From Basidiobolus meristosporus CBS 931.73 (Eukaryota > Basidiobolomycota > Basidiobolomycetes > Basidiobolales > Basidiobolaceae): a stretch of 23,666 bases of DNA. Below the pieces are notes generated by a model. The model ran no database searches and had not been told where the DNA came from. It saw nothing but the letters and a program-made list of their open reading frames with translations. Shown piece after piece: positions 1 to 8,765 of the stretch. The translations under genes and the position numbers were made by a program. Each line of letters begins with the position of its first letter. Position 1 is the stretch's first letter. The stretch lies in contig MCFE01000962.1 in the NCBI GenBank assembly GCA_002104905.1, forward strand, positions 1 through 23,666, given 5' to 3'.

Positions 1-782
1 ATAGTTGTGAGCAGTGAACCATAATAATGTAAGAGATACTAGATGCGCATTAAAGACAGCTTGTAGATGATCCATGAGCTGCAACTGGCTTGTTTGAATC
101 ACTAATGTATTGTTATTGCCTTTATATCCAGGGGTAGCTGATAGTAAGCATGTTGAGTGAACTCAAATAATCAAAGAATGAGGAAAGCCAATGATAGGTA
201 CATGGGGATTAAGGTTGATTTTGCCACATTCAATCTTAGTATATTGCCAGGTATAATAATAAGATGGTTTGAGGAAGAAGCCTGAATGCATTCATGTTGC
301 ATACATGTATGATCTATGTGGGAGGCCATCTTCTAGTATATTGGCTTCTTACTGCAATGTCTTAATGTTAAAGTCATTTGCTGCCTATTAAAAACTTGGT
401 TTTGCTTACTTAAAATAGGAGAGAGTTGAGGCCATGTCAATCCTTCATAGGCACACAACTATTCATGCTTACTGGGATCTTCTTTACATCTAGTGTTGCA
501 CTTCCATCAACTTGGTATTAACAGACTTGGTATCTCTGTAATTGTTTGACTGCAGTGAATGCAGTGGCTTGCTAGCAGAATCAGCTCTATTAGGTGAATA
601 TTTAGGTGCAATTACAAGCTTTTACAACATCATTAAAGGTTCTGTTTAAGTAAGAGCAACTATGGTAATAAAGTCCAATGTTTACACTATATATCTAACT
701 TTTTATGCTTATTAGATAATAGATAATCTTACCAAGGGAGTCATATTTCAAGGAAAGCAGATAAAGGTCAATGAATACATGA
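1..782. other. No gene seen; AT-rich flank
   Basis: I see no supported coding region, RNA gene or recognisable repeat here. Short frames are broken on both strands. The last bases (783-788, TGTTGT) are the severed tip of the Rep-A repeat that resumes at 5481, after the Ty1/copia insertion. Confidence 0.5.
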
Positions 783-783
783 T

Positions 784-788
784 GTTGT
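784..788. repeat. Target site duplication, left copy (GTTGT)
   Basis: GTTGT directly precedes the 5' LTR and recurs directly after the 3' LTR at 5476-5480. Five base pairs is the usual Ty1/copia duplication length. The site resembles the LTR's own terminus (TGTTGT), so the boundary could be shifted by a few bases, but both LTRs measure exactly 350 bp with this placement. Confidence 0.9.
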
Positions 789-1138
789 TGTTGTAAAAAT
801 TTGTATTTTCCACCTAAATATTCACCTAACTTAGTCACTCAGATCATCACCTTCAAATCCTAGAGAATACTGACCAAATTCCTTGTCGGGATTTACTTAG
901 AATATTTTCACCAAAATACCAGGTACCCAGAACATGAAAATTTGATAAGTTGTCCAAACAGCCCCAAACTTTGCACACATGTTCTTGGGACCTTCCTTAA
1001 CCTATTCTACGTGTTTGTAATGCTAAGACCATGTAAAAGTATAAATACTACTTTTACATTCAATAAATCATTAAGTGAAAACCACATAATCTACTTGTTC
1101 TCCAAATCACTTCCAATATCTCCAAGACTCTTACAACA
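789..1138 (+). repeat. 5' LTR of the Ty1/copia element
   Basis: A 350-bp direct repeat of 5126-5475 with two substitutions, starting TG and ending CA. It carries a TATA box (1040-1047) and an AATAAA signal (1062-1067), so transcription and polyadenylation signals lie close together as expected for a short R region. Confidence 0.97.
1031..1067 (+). promoter_or_regulatory. LTR promoter with TATA box in a palindrome, and poly(A) signal
   Basis: TATAAATA at 1040-1047 lies at the centre of an 11-bp perfect inverted repeat (1031-1041 and 1049-1059, 7-nt loop). AATAAA follows at 1062-1067. The 3' LTR copy has the same arrangement (TATA at 5377-5384, AATAAA at 5399-5404). The diverged solo LTR at 6659-7015 keeps the same palindrome, TATA and AATAAA layout with altered arm bases. 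Confidence 0.7.
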
Positions 1139-1154
1139 GGTTATGAGCCCCAAG
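1139..1154 (+). other. Primer binding site, initiator tRNA-Met anticodon-arm type
   Basis: The 16 bases directly after the 5' LTR are complementary to an initiator tRNA-Met anticodon stem-loop, including the CAT anticodon (complement contains GGGCTCATAACC). This matches half-tRNA priming known for Drosophila copia and yeast Ty5, rather than the usual tRNA 3'-end (TGG...) site. The ATG that can open Gag-Pol (1143) lies inside this site. Confidence 0.85.
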
Positions 1155-4100
1155 CTGTCACTCTCTGCAATGTCTACTACTGCTATTACTGGAATTTTTC
1201 CCTCTGCTGAAAAGTTGGATGGATCTAACTACCAAGTGTGGAAGGTGAAGATGAAGATGCTGCTACAAGAAAGAGGCCTTTGGGATATTTTCATGGGAGA
1301 AGAATGCCCTCCTAAAAGCGTAGGAGAGGAAGCCTTAAAGTACCAGAAGAAAGAACAAAGTGCCTTTAACTGCATTTGCCTTAATGTCAAGGACAAATTG
1401 CTAATTCAATGCTCAAGAGCAAAAACGGCAAAGAATGCCTGGAAGGCATTAGAAGACACCTACCAGTCATGTTCAGCTGCCAAGAAAATGTATCTGAGAA
1501 GAAAACTCTTTACTACAAAGATGCTGCCAGGAGAAGAAATGAAAAATCTAATTAACAGAATTACCCTGCTGGTAGATGAGATGGAATCTGTGGGCGTACC
1601 AACTACTGATGAGGATGTGATAGTTACCATCCTGAATAGCCTGACAGACAAGTTTCAGGGCCTTGTATCAGCCCTAGAGTCCAGAACTGAAGATTTGACC
1701 TTAAATTACGTATATGGAAGGCTCCTGGATGAAGAATTAAGAAAATCAAGCGCTAATAAGAAGGAAGAAGAAAATGCTTTAATAAGCAATGATAACCAAC
1801 AAAGGAGGTACCCAAGACCCTACAAAGGCAACAGCAACCTATTTTGCAACTACTGCAAAAGGAAAGGACACACATCAGACCGGTGTTTCAAAAAGAGAGA
1901 TTATCAGCAAAAGAAGCCTGAATATGGAAATGCTGCAACAACTGAAGATAGACTATTCATATCTGCACTAAATATGACCACAAACAAGGATTCTCAGACG
2001 TGGTATATTGACTCTGGAGCTTCTCAACACTTTACACACCAAAAAGAACTTTTTACCCAATATCAAGAAATTCCAATTAAGAAGGTTTTCATGGGTGACA
2101 ATAGAACACTTGATGCAGTGGGAGAAGGAACTATCCAAGTAAACCTTAGAAGCAGTGAAGGGAGCCATACACTGACCTTGAAAGAAGTACTCTATGTACC
2201 AGAAATAGCCAAGAACCTACTCTCTGTAAGCAAGGCCACAGCAGAAGGACTCAGTTTCAGTTTTGACAATTCTGGATGCAGGATCACTGATCAAAATGGT
2301 GCCCATATTGCTTTGGGCATCAGAGATCAGAATCTATACAAGTTGACTTATATTCCATCATATCTGGAAGCCAATATAAGTAACTTAAATGAAGAAACAC
2401 CAATGCTTTGGCACAGGAGATTTGGACACATCAATTTTGATTATTTGTGTAAAATGATCAAAGATCAGCTAATTTCTGGAGTGAAAATTGATCCCCCAGC
2501 TAATTTGGAGCACTGTGAAGCCTGCATATATGGGAAACAAGCCAGACAACCATTCAAGAGCTCTGGGTTAATCAAAACTAAGAAAAAATTAGATCTAATT
2601 CACTCAGATCTGTGTGGACCTATGCAAAATTTATCCTTAGGCGGGATGAAGTATTTAATCACTTTTATTGATGATTATACAAGATACACATGGGTCTACT
2701 TCATGGAGAGAAAGGAAGAAGCTCTGTCTAAGTTCAGGGAGTTTAAAGCCATGGTGGAGAGAGAAACTGGTGAAAAAATCAAGAAAATACGCTCTGACAA
2801 TGGTGGAGAATATACCTCAAAACTCTTCATCCACTTCTGCAAAATTCATGGGATAAAGCAAGAGACTACTGTACCATACTCCCCACAGCAAAATGGAGTA
2901 GCAGAACAAGCTAACAGATCAATAATTGATATGGCAAGATCTATGATCCATGATCAAAAATTATCCTATGATTTTTGGGCGGAATCAGTTGCCACTGCTG
3001 TATATCTTAAAAATAGGAGTTATAACAGAATACTTCGTGATTCTACTCCATTTGAAGCATGGTATGGATACAGACCAAGTGCAGAACATCTAAGAATATT
3101 TGGGTGTACAGCATATGCCAAAAAACTGGCCGGAAATCAGTCAAAATTTGAGCCAAAAAGTGTAAAATGCATATTTTTGGGCTACTGCAATGAGAGTAAG
3201 GCATACAGACTCTACAATACCGAAGCAAAGAAGCTGATCAAGTCCAGGGATGTGTTGTTTGATGAAAATTCAAAATTTTCACAAAAAATGACATCAGATG
3301 ATGACGAAAATTTGATCTCAAGTCCACCAATTGTCAGGATTGAATCAGAGCAAAACAATGAAAATTTTTTCACTCCAGAGGACTCTACAACCGTGGTTCA
3401 GCCAGAATCAGTGCCCAGGAATATCCCAGAAGTGATCATTCCAGTATCAAATGCCCGGAGATCCAATCAGACAAGAAATAGCCCAAATTACTATATCAAT
3501 GAGGGTACAAACTTAGCCTATGCCTATTCAGTCCATGTTGATGAACCCCAGACTGTAAAAGAGGCCCTAAATAGCCCTCAGACAAAGTTTTGGAGATCTG
3601 CAATGACTGAGGAATATCAGGCACTGATGGAAAATCAAACTTGGGACTTAGTCAAATTACCAATCAACCGAAAATCAATTGGATGCAGATGGGTCTTCAA
3701 GACAAAATACAAGGCTGATGGTACAATTGAAAGATACAAAGCAAGACTTGTAGCCAAAGGATACTCTCAAACAAAAGGACTTAACTATACTGAGACCTTT
3801 GCACCGGTAGCCAAGTTTAATTCCATCAGATTAATATTGGCTATTGCAGCCAAATATAAGTTTTTTATTCATCAAATGGATGTAAAAACTGCATTTTTGA
3901 ATGGGGAACTTGATGAGGACATGTATATGGACCAGCCTGATGGGTTTGTTGACCAAGATAACCCCCATTTGGTCTGCAAGCTTAAAAAGTCACTATATGG
4001 TCTCAAACAATCACCAAGAGCCTGGAATTGCAAGATAGATTCTTATTTGGAATCTTTGAGTTTCAAAAGGAGTAATGCTGACTATAGTATATACTATAAG

Positions 4101-5114
4101 CCAGATAGAGCAAATCCAGTTCTATTAGCTCTATATGTGGATGATCTTATTATAGCCGCCAATAACCTAGAAACATTGGAAGAGACTAAATCCAGCCTAT
4201 CTAAGGAGTTCAAGATGTCCGATCTAGGAGAACTTAGTTACTACTTAGGGATTAAGTTCTCCATAGACAGAAGTACCCAGACTATTACCCTAAGCCAATC
4301 CAAGTATATTCAAGATATACTAAAGAAGTACAAAATGGAAGACTGTAAACCGGCAGCTACCCCAATGGAGACAAACCTTAACTTGGTCAAAACTCAACCA
4401 AATCAAGAGAGCTTGGTGCCATCTGAAAGCCCTGACTTTCCTTATCAATCTATGGTCGGCAGTCTGATGTATATCATGCTTGGAACACGTCCAGACATCT
4501 CATATTCAGTGGGAGTTGTCAGCCAACATAATCAGAATTATGGATCTGATCATATTGCAGCAGTTAAGCGGATTTTTAGATACCTAAAAGGAACTGCTGA
4601 TATCTGCTTAAGATACACTTATAATGATTCAGAACAGGATCTTGTGGGATACTCTGATGCTGGTTGGGGACGAAATTTAGAAGACAGAAGATCCACCACA
4701 GGATACACCTTTCTTTACTGTAAAGGAGCCATTTCATGGAATTCAAGAAAGCAACCAACCGTAGCACTTTCTACTACAGAGGCAGAGTATATGGCAGCCT
4801 GTGAAGCTACAAAAGAAGCAATGTGGTTAAGAAAGCTCTTTACAGATTTAGGCCTATGTCAAAAAACACCTATTACTTTATTTCAAGATAATCAAGGATG
4901 TATACAATTAGGTAGAAATCCAACTTTTCATGCTAGAACCAAGCACATAGATATTAGACATCATTTCATACGTGAAGCTATAGAGAATAACTTAGTTAGC
5001 TTAGTTTACTGTCCTACAGATGAAATGATTGCAGACATATTTACCAAACCATTAGCTAGAGACAAGTTTGAATATCTTAGGTCAAAATTAGGACTAGTCA
5101 GTACGAACATTTAG
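1143..5114 (+). CDS. Gag-Pol polyprotein of Ty1/copia retrotransposon
   Basis: A single uninterrupted frame of 1323 aa from the ATG at 1143; ATG 1170 is an alternative start. An in-frame ATG at 942 lies inside the LTR upstream of the TATA box, so it is not a plausible start. In order: UBN2-like Gag; CCHC zinc knuckle (C-X2-C-X4-H-X4-C, residues 235-248); aspartic protease DSGAS (290-294); integrase HHCC region starting near H424; integrase core D489, D552, E588 with exact D-X35-E spacing and the PQQNGVAE context; reverse transcriptase with YVDD (aspartates 1000-1001); RNase H with D1172 and E1213 and the copia-typical TEAEY and TKHIDIRHH motifs. The product would form particles, process itself, copy its RNA and integrate the cDNA. 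All inspected catalytic residues are present. Gag and Pol share one frame with no visible shift site, so how the Gag:Pol ratio is set is unclear. Confidence 0.97.
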   Translation: MSPKLSLSAMSTTAITGIFPSAEKLDGSNYQVWKVKMKMLLQERGLWDIFMGEECPPKSVGEEALKYQKKEQSAFNCICLNVKDKLLIQCSRAKTAKNAWKALEDTYQSCSAAKKMYLRRKLFTTKMLPGEEMKNLINRITLLVDEMESVGVPTTDEDVIVTILNSLTDKFQGLVSALESRTEDLTLNYVYGRLLDEELRKSSANKKEEENALISNDNQQRRYPRPYKGNSNLFCNYCKRKGHTSDRCFKKRDYQQKKPEYGNAATTEDRLFISALNMTTNKDSQTWYIDSGASQHFTHQKELFTQYQEIPIKKVFMGDNRTLDAVGEGTIQVNLRSSEGSHTLTLKEVLYVPEIAKNLLSVSKATAEGLSFSFDNSGCRITDQNGAHIALGIRDQNLYKLTYIPSYLEANISNLNEETPMLWHRRFGHINFDYLCKMIKDQLISGVKIDPPANLEHCEACIYGKQARQPFKSSGLIKTKKKLDLIHSDLCGPMQNLSLGGMKYLITFIDDYTRYTWVYFMERKEEALSKFREFKAMVERETGEKIKKIRSDNGGEYTSKLFIHFCKIHGIKQETTVPYSPQQNGVAEQANRSIIDMARSMIHDQKLSYDFWAESVATAVYLKNRSYNRILRDSTPFEAWYGYRPSAEHLRIFGCTAYAKKLAGNQSKFEPKSVKCIFLGYCNESKAYRLYNTEAKKLIKSRDVLFDENSKFSQKMTSDDDENLISSPPIVRIESEQNNENFFTPEDSTTVVQPESVPRNIPEVIIPVSNARRSNQTRNSPNYYINEGTNLAYAYSVHVDEPQTVKEALNSPQTKFWRSAMTEEYQALMENQTWDLVKLPINRKSIGCRWVFKTKYKADGTIERYKARLVAKGYSQTKGLNYTETFAPVAKFNSIRLILAIAAKYKFFIHQMDVKTAFLNGELDEDMYMDQPDGFVDQDNPHLVCKLKKSLYGLKQSPRAWNCKIDSYLESLSFKRSNADYSIYYKPDRANPVLLALYVDDLIIAANNLETLEETKSSLSKEFKMSDLGELSYYLGIKFSIDRSTQTITLSQSKYIQDILKKYKMEDCKPAATPMETNLNLVKTQPNQESLVPSESPDFPYQSMVGSLMYIMLGTRPDISYSVGVVSQHNQNYGSDHIAAVKRIFRYLKGTADICLRYTYNDSEQDLVGYSDAGWGRNLEDRRSTTGYTFLYCKGAISWNSRKQPTVALSTTEAEYMAACEATKEAMWLRKLFTDLGLCQKTPITLFQDNQGCIQLGRNPTFHARTKHIDIRHHFIREAIENNLVSLVYCPTDEMIADIFTKPLARDKFEYLRSKLGLVSTNI

Positions 5115-5116
5115 CT

Positions 5117-5125
5117 GAGTGGGAG
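5117..5125 (+). other. Polypurine tract
   Basis: GAGTGGGAG lies just after the Gag-Pol stop (5112-5114) and directly abuts the 3' LTR. It is short and has one T, but it holds the expected position for plus-strand priming. Confidence 0.7.
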
Positions 5126-5475
5126 TGTTGTAAAAATTCGTATTTTCCACCTAAATATTCACCTAACTTAGTCACTCAGATCATCACCTTCAAATCCTAG
5201 AGAATACTGACCAAATTCCTTGTCGGGATTTACTTAGAATATTTTCACCAAAATACCAGGTACCCAGAACATGAAAATTTGATAAGTTGTCCAAACAGCC
5301 CCAAACTTTGCACACATGTTCTTGGGACCTTCCTTAACCTATTCTACGTGTTTGTAATGCCAAGACCATGTAAAAGTATAAATACTACTTTTACATTCAA
5401 TAAATCATTAAGTGAAAACCACATAATCTACTTGTTCTCCAAATCACTTCCAATATCTCCAAGACTCTTACAACA
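5126..5475 (+). repeat. 3' LTR of the Ty1/copia element
   Basis: A 350-bp copy of 789-1138 with two substitutions, with the same TG...CA ends, TATA palindrome and AATAAA. The 91-aa open frame starting at 5279 is only the LTR read through into flanking DNA and is not a gene. Confidence 0.97.
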
Positions 5476-6053
5476 GTTGTATCCAAGAGAAAGTGTAATA
5501 AAACTCTTGAATGGTTTAACTGAACCAAAGGGACAATTAAGTGCAGAATCTTAGAATTGTCAGAGAGTGGCGGAAATATTAGCAGAAAGATTCTGATCTA
5601 ATATTGGTCTTGGATATAGCTGGGTTGGCTATAAAGGCAATGATATTTGTTTGCTAGGCAGGCTAGGCTTGGTGTTCTTTGGAGTGCTAGATATACTAGG
5701 CTTGGATAGAAACTAGAACGGAATTGTTGGATTCTTATTTTTGCTGAGACAGAATCTTAATTTTGTTGAGACACACACTAAACCAAAAGGTTCAGTACAC
5801 TTTATTTATACTCTTCTGATCAAGTTGAATTAGTAAGCGCCAAGGGACTGGATTGATTGAAATCAATTTGGGTGTTCATAGGTGCATAAGATAAATGAAA
5901 ATTACATCATCAATCAACTGATGTCTTGGCAACTGCACAGTGGTTGGATAGATCTCAGATGACTAATCATCTGGGAAGGCTTGGCAGATAGGTTGATAAC
6001 GTGATGACCATTTGAAAATAGATCAGGTGTGATAGCTAAAAATAGATTCTGAG
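5476..6053 (+). repeat. Rep-A dispersed repeat, copy 1 (split by the Ty1/copia insertion)
   Basis: From 5481 this is homologous over about 570 bp to 13948-14536, and over its first 200 bp or so to 12737-12945. Its first six bases (TGTTGT) are stranded at 783-788, left of the Ty1/copia element; 5476-5480 is the duplicated target. Homology to copy 3 ends near 6053. No coding frame is kept. The TGTTGTAT start is LTR-like, but I found neither a CA end nor a flanking duplication, so the element type is open. Confidence 0.75.
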
Positions 6054-6653
6054 GTGGGATCAAATAAACTGTAACTGGGATTTGTTATGTTTGGGTTAGG
6101 GAAAATCAGTTAGGGTACTAGATTTTCAAACGGAGTAAAATTGGCAAAGTTTTAAATGTTGATGCACAACACATGATATTTTTCAGGACTTGAAAGTACT
6201 AACCTAGCATGATGCATCAACCTTGCAGTTATGGAAGTGCTTTGAGCAACAAGTAGATACAGAGCATTGACTTAAAGGTCTATCAAATGTAAGAGTGATT
6301 CTCATCCATGACAAGGTCTTAGCACAAAAATACTTGGAGTATGCTATCATAGATCTCAGGTACATCTGTGCAAAGTCTGAGGGCTTTGGCCATCTTAGAG
6401 AATCTTTATGCTCTGTATACCAAGTATTATATTGGCATTTTCAAAGTAAATTCCAATCAAGATTTAAGCAATACATGGCAAACATATAAACAACAATATA
6501 TGTGGTTATGTAATGGAGTACATATCTGCAAGTATAAAGTTTGTTACACTAAGAGCCTTTTAGGGTTTGAATAGTCCAAGCAATCGGTATTGTGGTCCAG
6601 TGGACATTGATGAAGGCTGGGTTGCACACTTCTAAGAACTTTTCTGCATCAAT
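6054..6653. other. No gene seen
   Basis: AT-rich sequence without a supported gene. Two isolated TTAGGG-like hexamers occur near 6095-6115. The open frames here (60-70 codons) show no recognisable domain and overlap in different frames. Confidence 0.45.
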
Positions 6654-6658
6654 AAAAG

Positions 6659-7015
6659 TGTTGTCATTATTAGGTTGTCATCTATATATTCACGCTAACT
6701 GAGTCATTTATATCATTACCTACAAATCTTTGAGAATTCTGAGTAAATTTCTTGTCGCAATTTACTTAGAATATTGTCACCAAATTATCAGGTACCCAGA
6801 ACATGAGATCTTGTTAAGTTGCTCAAAAGACCCCAAGCTTTGCACACATATTCTTAGGACCTTCCTTAATAAGCTCTACAGGCTTGTTTGTCTTGCTTTA
6901 TCAAAAGTATAAATACCATACTTTTGATCAATAAATCTACAAGTGAAAACCACATAATCTGCTGTTCTTCCAATCACTTCCAATCACTTCCAATATCTCC
7001 AAAACTCTGACAGCA
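6659..7015 (+). repeat. Solo LTR, diverged relative of the 789-5475 element
   Basis: A 357-bp segment aligns end to end with the 350-bp LTRs but with many substitutions (roughly 75-80% identical by eye). It starts TGTTGTCA, ends TGACAGCA, and is flanked by the 5-bp duplication AAAAG (6654-6658 and 7016-7020). It keeps TATAAATA, the surrounding palindrome (arms 6900-6909 and 6919-6928) and AATAAA (6930-6935). A short tandem duplication (CAATCACTTC twice, 6971-6990) is specific to this copy. A single LTR with target duplication is the normal product of LTR-LTR recombination. Confidence 0.92.
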
Positions 7016-7227
7016 AAAAGTAGCACCTCAGATCAAGATATACTATTACTCTGACTCATACAAAGGGCTTTACACTCTGGCCAAAAGTTATGGTTATTTC
7101 GTAACTGCCAATTGCCAGGAATATTGCAAAGTAGCTTAAAGCACCAGGAATACATGCGGATTTATTCTTGAGCTTAAGCAGGTATATTTGATTATGCCCT
7201 GGAGGCAATAACCATCAGAGTAGGGAC

Positions 7228-7390
7228 CTGCCACACCGCGCTTGAGGGGCTAATAATTGCCAACCAGCGAAATAGCTATCTCGTTAATAAAACATATAAA
7301 AACCAAGTACTACAAAGGTATATTTCTGACAAGCGGGCATAAAAAGGGTCATGTTGTGAAAGCTTATAAAAAAGGCCCTAAGCACAGAAG
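7228..7390 (+). repeat. Flanking direct repeat, left copy
   Basis: Aligns in the same orientation with about 12565-12722, at roughly 70% identity by eye over some 140 bp. Shared landmarks include AATTGCCAAC, CATATAAA, CCAAGT-CTACAA, AAGGGTCAT-TTGTGAAAGC and CTAAGC. The two copies bracket the block of decayed genes. The repeat type is unknown. Confidence 0.6.
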
Positions 7391-7747
7391 TAGTAAAGAC
7401 AAAGGTATTGATTGACAACTGCTTCTAAAAAGATCCAATACAAATAATATCTGGTTGAAGCCAGCATAAACATCGCAAATATTTCCAGCCAAGTAGAGAT
7501 AAATACAATTTCGGGGGTAAAATGGATGTATTTGATAAAATATATCCGGTACATTGAATGTCACTTCGAGGCTTTGTGGAGTGCTACAATTCGAAATACT
7601 TGCAACAAAGCCATCAGAAGTAATCAACATATTTACCGAAGATTCAGTATGTAGATAGATTGTGGGGGTTGTAAGTCGTGCTTTCAGGCTTTGAAATATT
7701 GGGGCACCATCTAAAGCGAAAGTAAAGTCTCTGCCAACTATTCGCAA
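7364..7747 (-). CDS. Possible exon of an unrecognised gene
   Basis: An open frame of 127 codons with a hydrophobic, leucine-rich C-terminus. I do not recognise the protein. The N-terminal 75 residues or so have ordinary globular composition. On this strand a possible acceptor (AG before 7742) and a GTAAGC donor-like sequence just upstream suggest it may be one exon rather than a full gene. The C-terminal part overlaps the flanking repeat, so at least that end may not be genuine coding sequence. It may be spurious. Confidence 0.22.
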   Translation of the reverse strand: MRIVGRDFTFALDGAPIFQSLKARLTTPTIYLHTESSVNMLITSDGFVASISNCSTPQSLEVTFNVPDIFYQIHPFYPRNCIYLYLAGNICDVYAGFNQILFVLDLFRSSCQSIPLSLLLLCLGPFL

Positions 7748-7925
7748 TTAGGGTGACCAACGGCTTACCTATTGCTTAGTCAGTCAATGCGATTTCCTAT
7801 CAGCAACGAGAGTGGATCTCTACTCTTGGCGCTTCGATTACGTTATGCCCTTCTATTTTCATCGTCAGGTGGGAATATCACACTTGAGCGCTTCTTGTCG
7901 TATTCATTTCTTATGCGGTGAATGG

Positions 7926-7933
7926 TTTATAAA
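7926..7933 (+). promoter_or_regulatory. Candidate TATA box
   Basis: TTTATAAA stands about 45 nt before the ATG at 7978 of the broken secreted-protein gene. The similar placement of TATA boxes before the other two gene relics supports it. Confidence 0.4.
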
Positions 7934-7977
7934 CCGAAGTATCCATGCACAAAGATCCATCATTAAACCCCTACTCT

Positions 7978-8765
7978 ATGGCCGCCTACTACTTCTGCCT
8001 ACCGATTGTAATGGCCGCAGGGTTCGTCTAGCAACGGTACCGATCCGATCTTCCAGTATAATCGGAAGTACACGAACCTCTTCTGCGCCGATACCCAAGA
8101 TTGGTATAGTAGCCAATCTCCCAAAACATGGAGCGTCCTATACGGAACTTCGGTGAATGAGGAGTACAATAGTTTCCCACTAGCCAGCCATTGCCCATGG
8201 ACTACTACTGTTTATAAGTGTTACTGTTACTACAAAGATCACAGTTGTCGCCTGAATCCTAGGACATACAACAAAGGCCCCAAGCGATGTGATCAGAGCA
8301 GCTGTACTGAGACCATTGAAGTGGATATCGAGGATTCTTACACCGCAGAAGGTAGTGTTAATAGCGGTGTGAAAGCATTTGAGGGTCTTCTTGAGATTGG
8401 CGGAGCGGCAAAGTGCTCAACTACCAGCAAGGTCAGCACCAAAAAAACCATCGAGTCTCGCATGGTGAAAGGGGAAAGAAGTGGCAAGTCTCAATGCGGT
8501 GTGCGATGGCGAGATCTATGCTGAGGTATGGTGTTACAATCTTTTTGGGAAAACTGACCTCCATGAACAAAAGACGTACACAGCCCATAATGAGGCGCCG
8601 ATACTGATAGGGGATGCTTTGGCCACTAGCCAGAATTGCTACGACATCAACGATGACCCCGGTGTCAAGGGCAACTGTGATATACCAATAGGATCCTGGC
8701 TGCCTGAGTTTTTTTACTCCAAGACATTTACAATTTCAATTCTGTATTATCATATCCTTTCATAA
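7978..8765 (+). pseudogene. Secreted-type Cys-rich protein gene, broken by two frameshifts
   Basis: I do not recognise the family. Three consecutive frames together look like one protein of about 260 aa. First comes a short hydrophobic leader from ATG 7978, which could be a signal peptide. A Cys-rich middle part (open from about 8012 to 8470) contains CPW and repeated YKCYCYYKDHSC-like cysteines. A C-terminal part (about 8475-8765) has further cysteines and a GNCDIP motif. Frame changes coincide with G runs at 8020-8022 and 8471-8474, and at each the downstream frame fits if one base is surplus. The first break could instead be a 49-nt intron (8008-8056, GTAATG...CAG), which also restores the frame; the second has no good splice explanation. 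Assembly errors at G runs cannot be excluded. A role outside the cell is inferred only from the leader and cysteines. Confidence 0.55.

Larger units (their letters stand above)
789..5475 (+). mobile_element. Ty1/copia LTR retrotransposon, apparently complete
   Basis: The element is 4687 bp. Two 350-bp LTRs begin TGTTGT and end ACAACA, a perfect 6-bp inverted terminus. The 5-bp sequence GTTGT flanks both ends (784-788 and 5476-5480) as a target site duplication. Internal parts are in canonical order: primer binding site directly after the 5' LTR, one Gag-Pol frame with integrase before reverse transcriptase (the Ty1/copia order), then a purine-rich tract directly before the 3' LTR. The LTRs differ at only two positions (802 T against 5139 C, and 1024 T against 5361 C), so insertion was recent on the usual assumption that LTRs are identical at integration. 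No stop or frameshift interrupts the frame, so it may be autonomous. Confidence 0.97.

Noticed and set aside
942-1142. N-terminal 67-residue extension of the Gag-Pol frame
   Set aside because: It lies within the 5' LTR, upstream of the TATA box at 1040, so genomic-length transcripts would not contain that ATG. The same sequence is also open in the 3' LTR (5279-5554).
7812-8156. 114-codon plus-strand frame
   Set aside because: It overlaps the better-supported secreted-protein frames and has no domain; composition suggests an off-frame reading.
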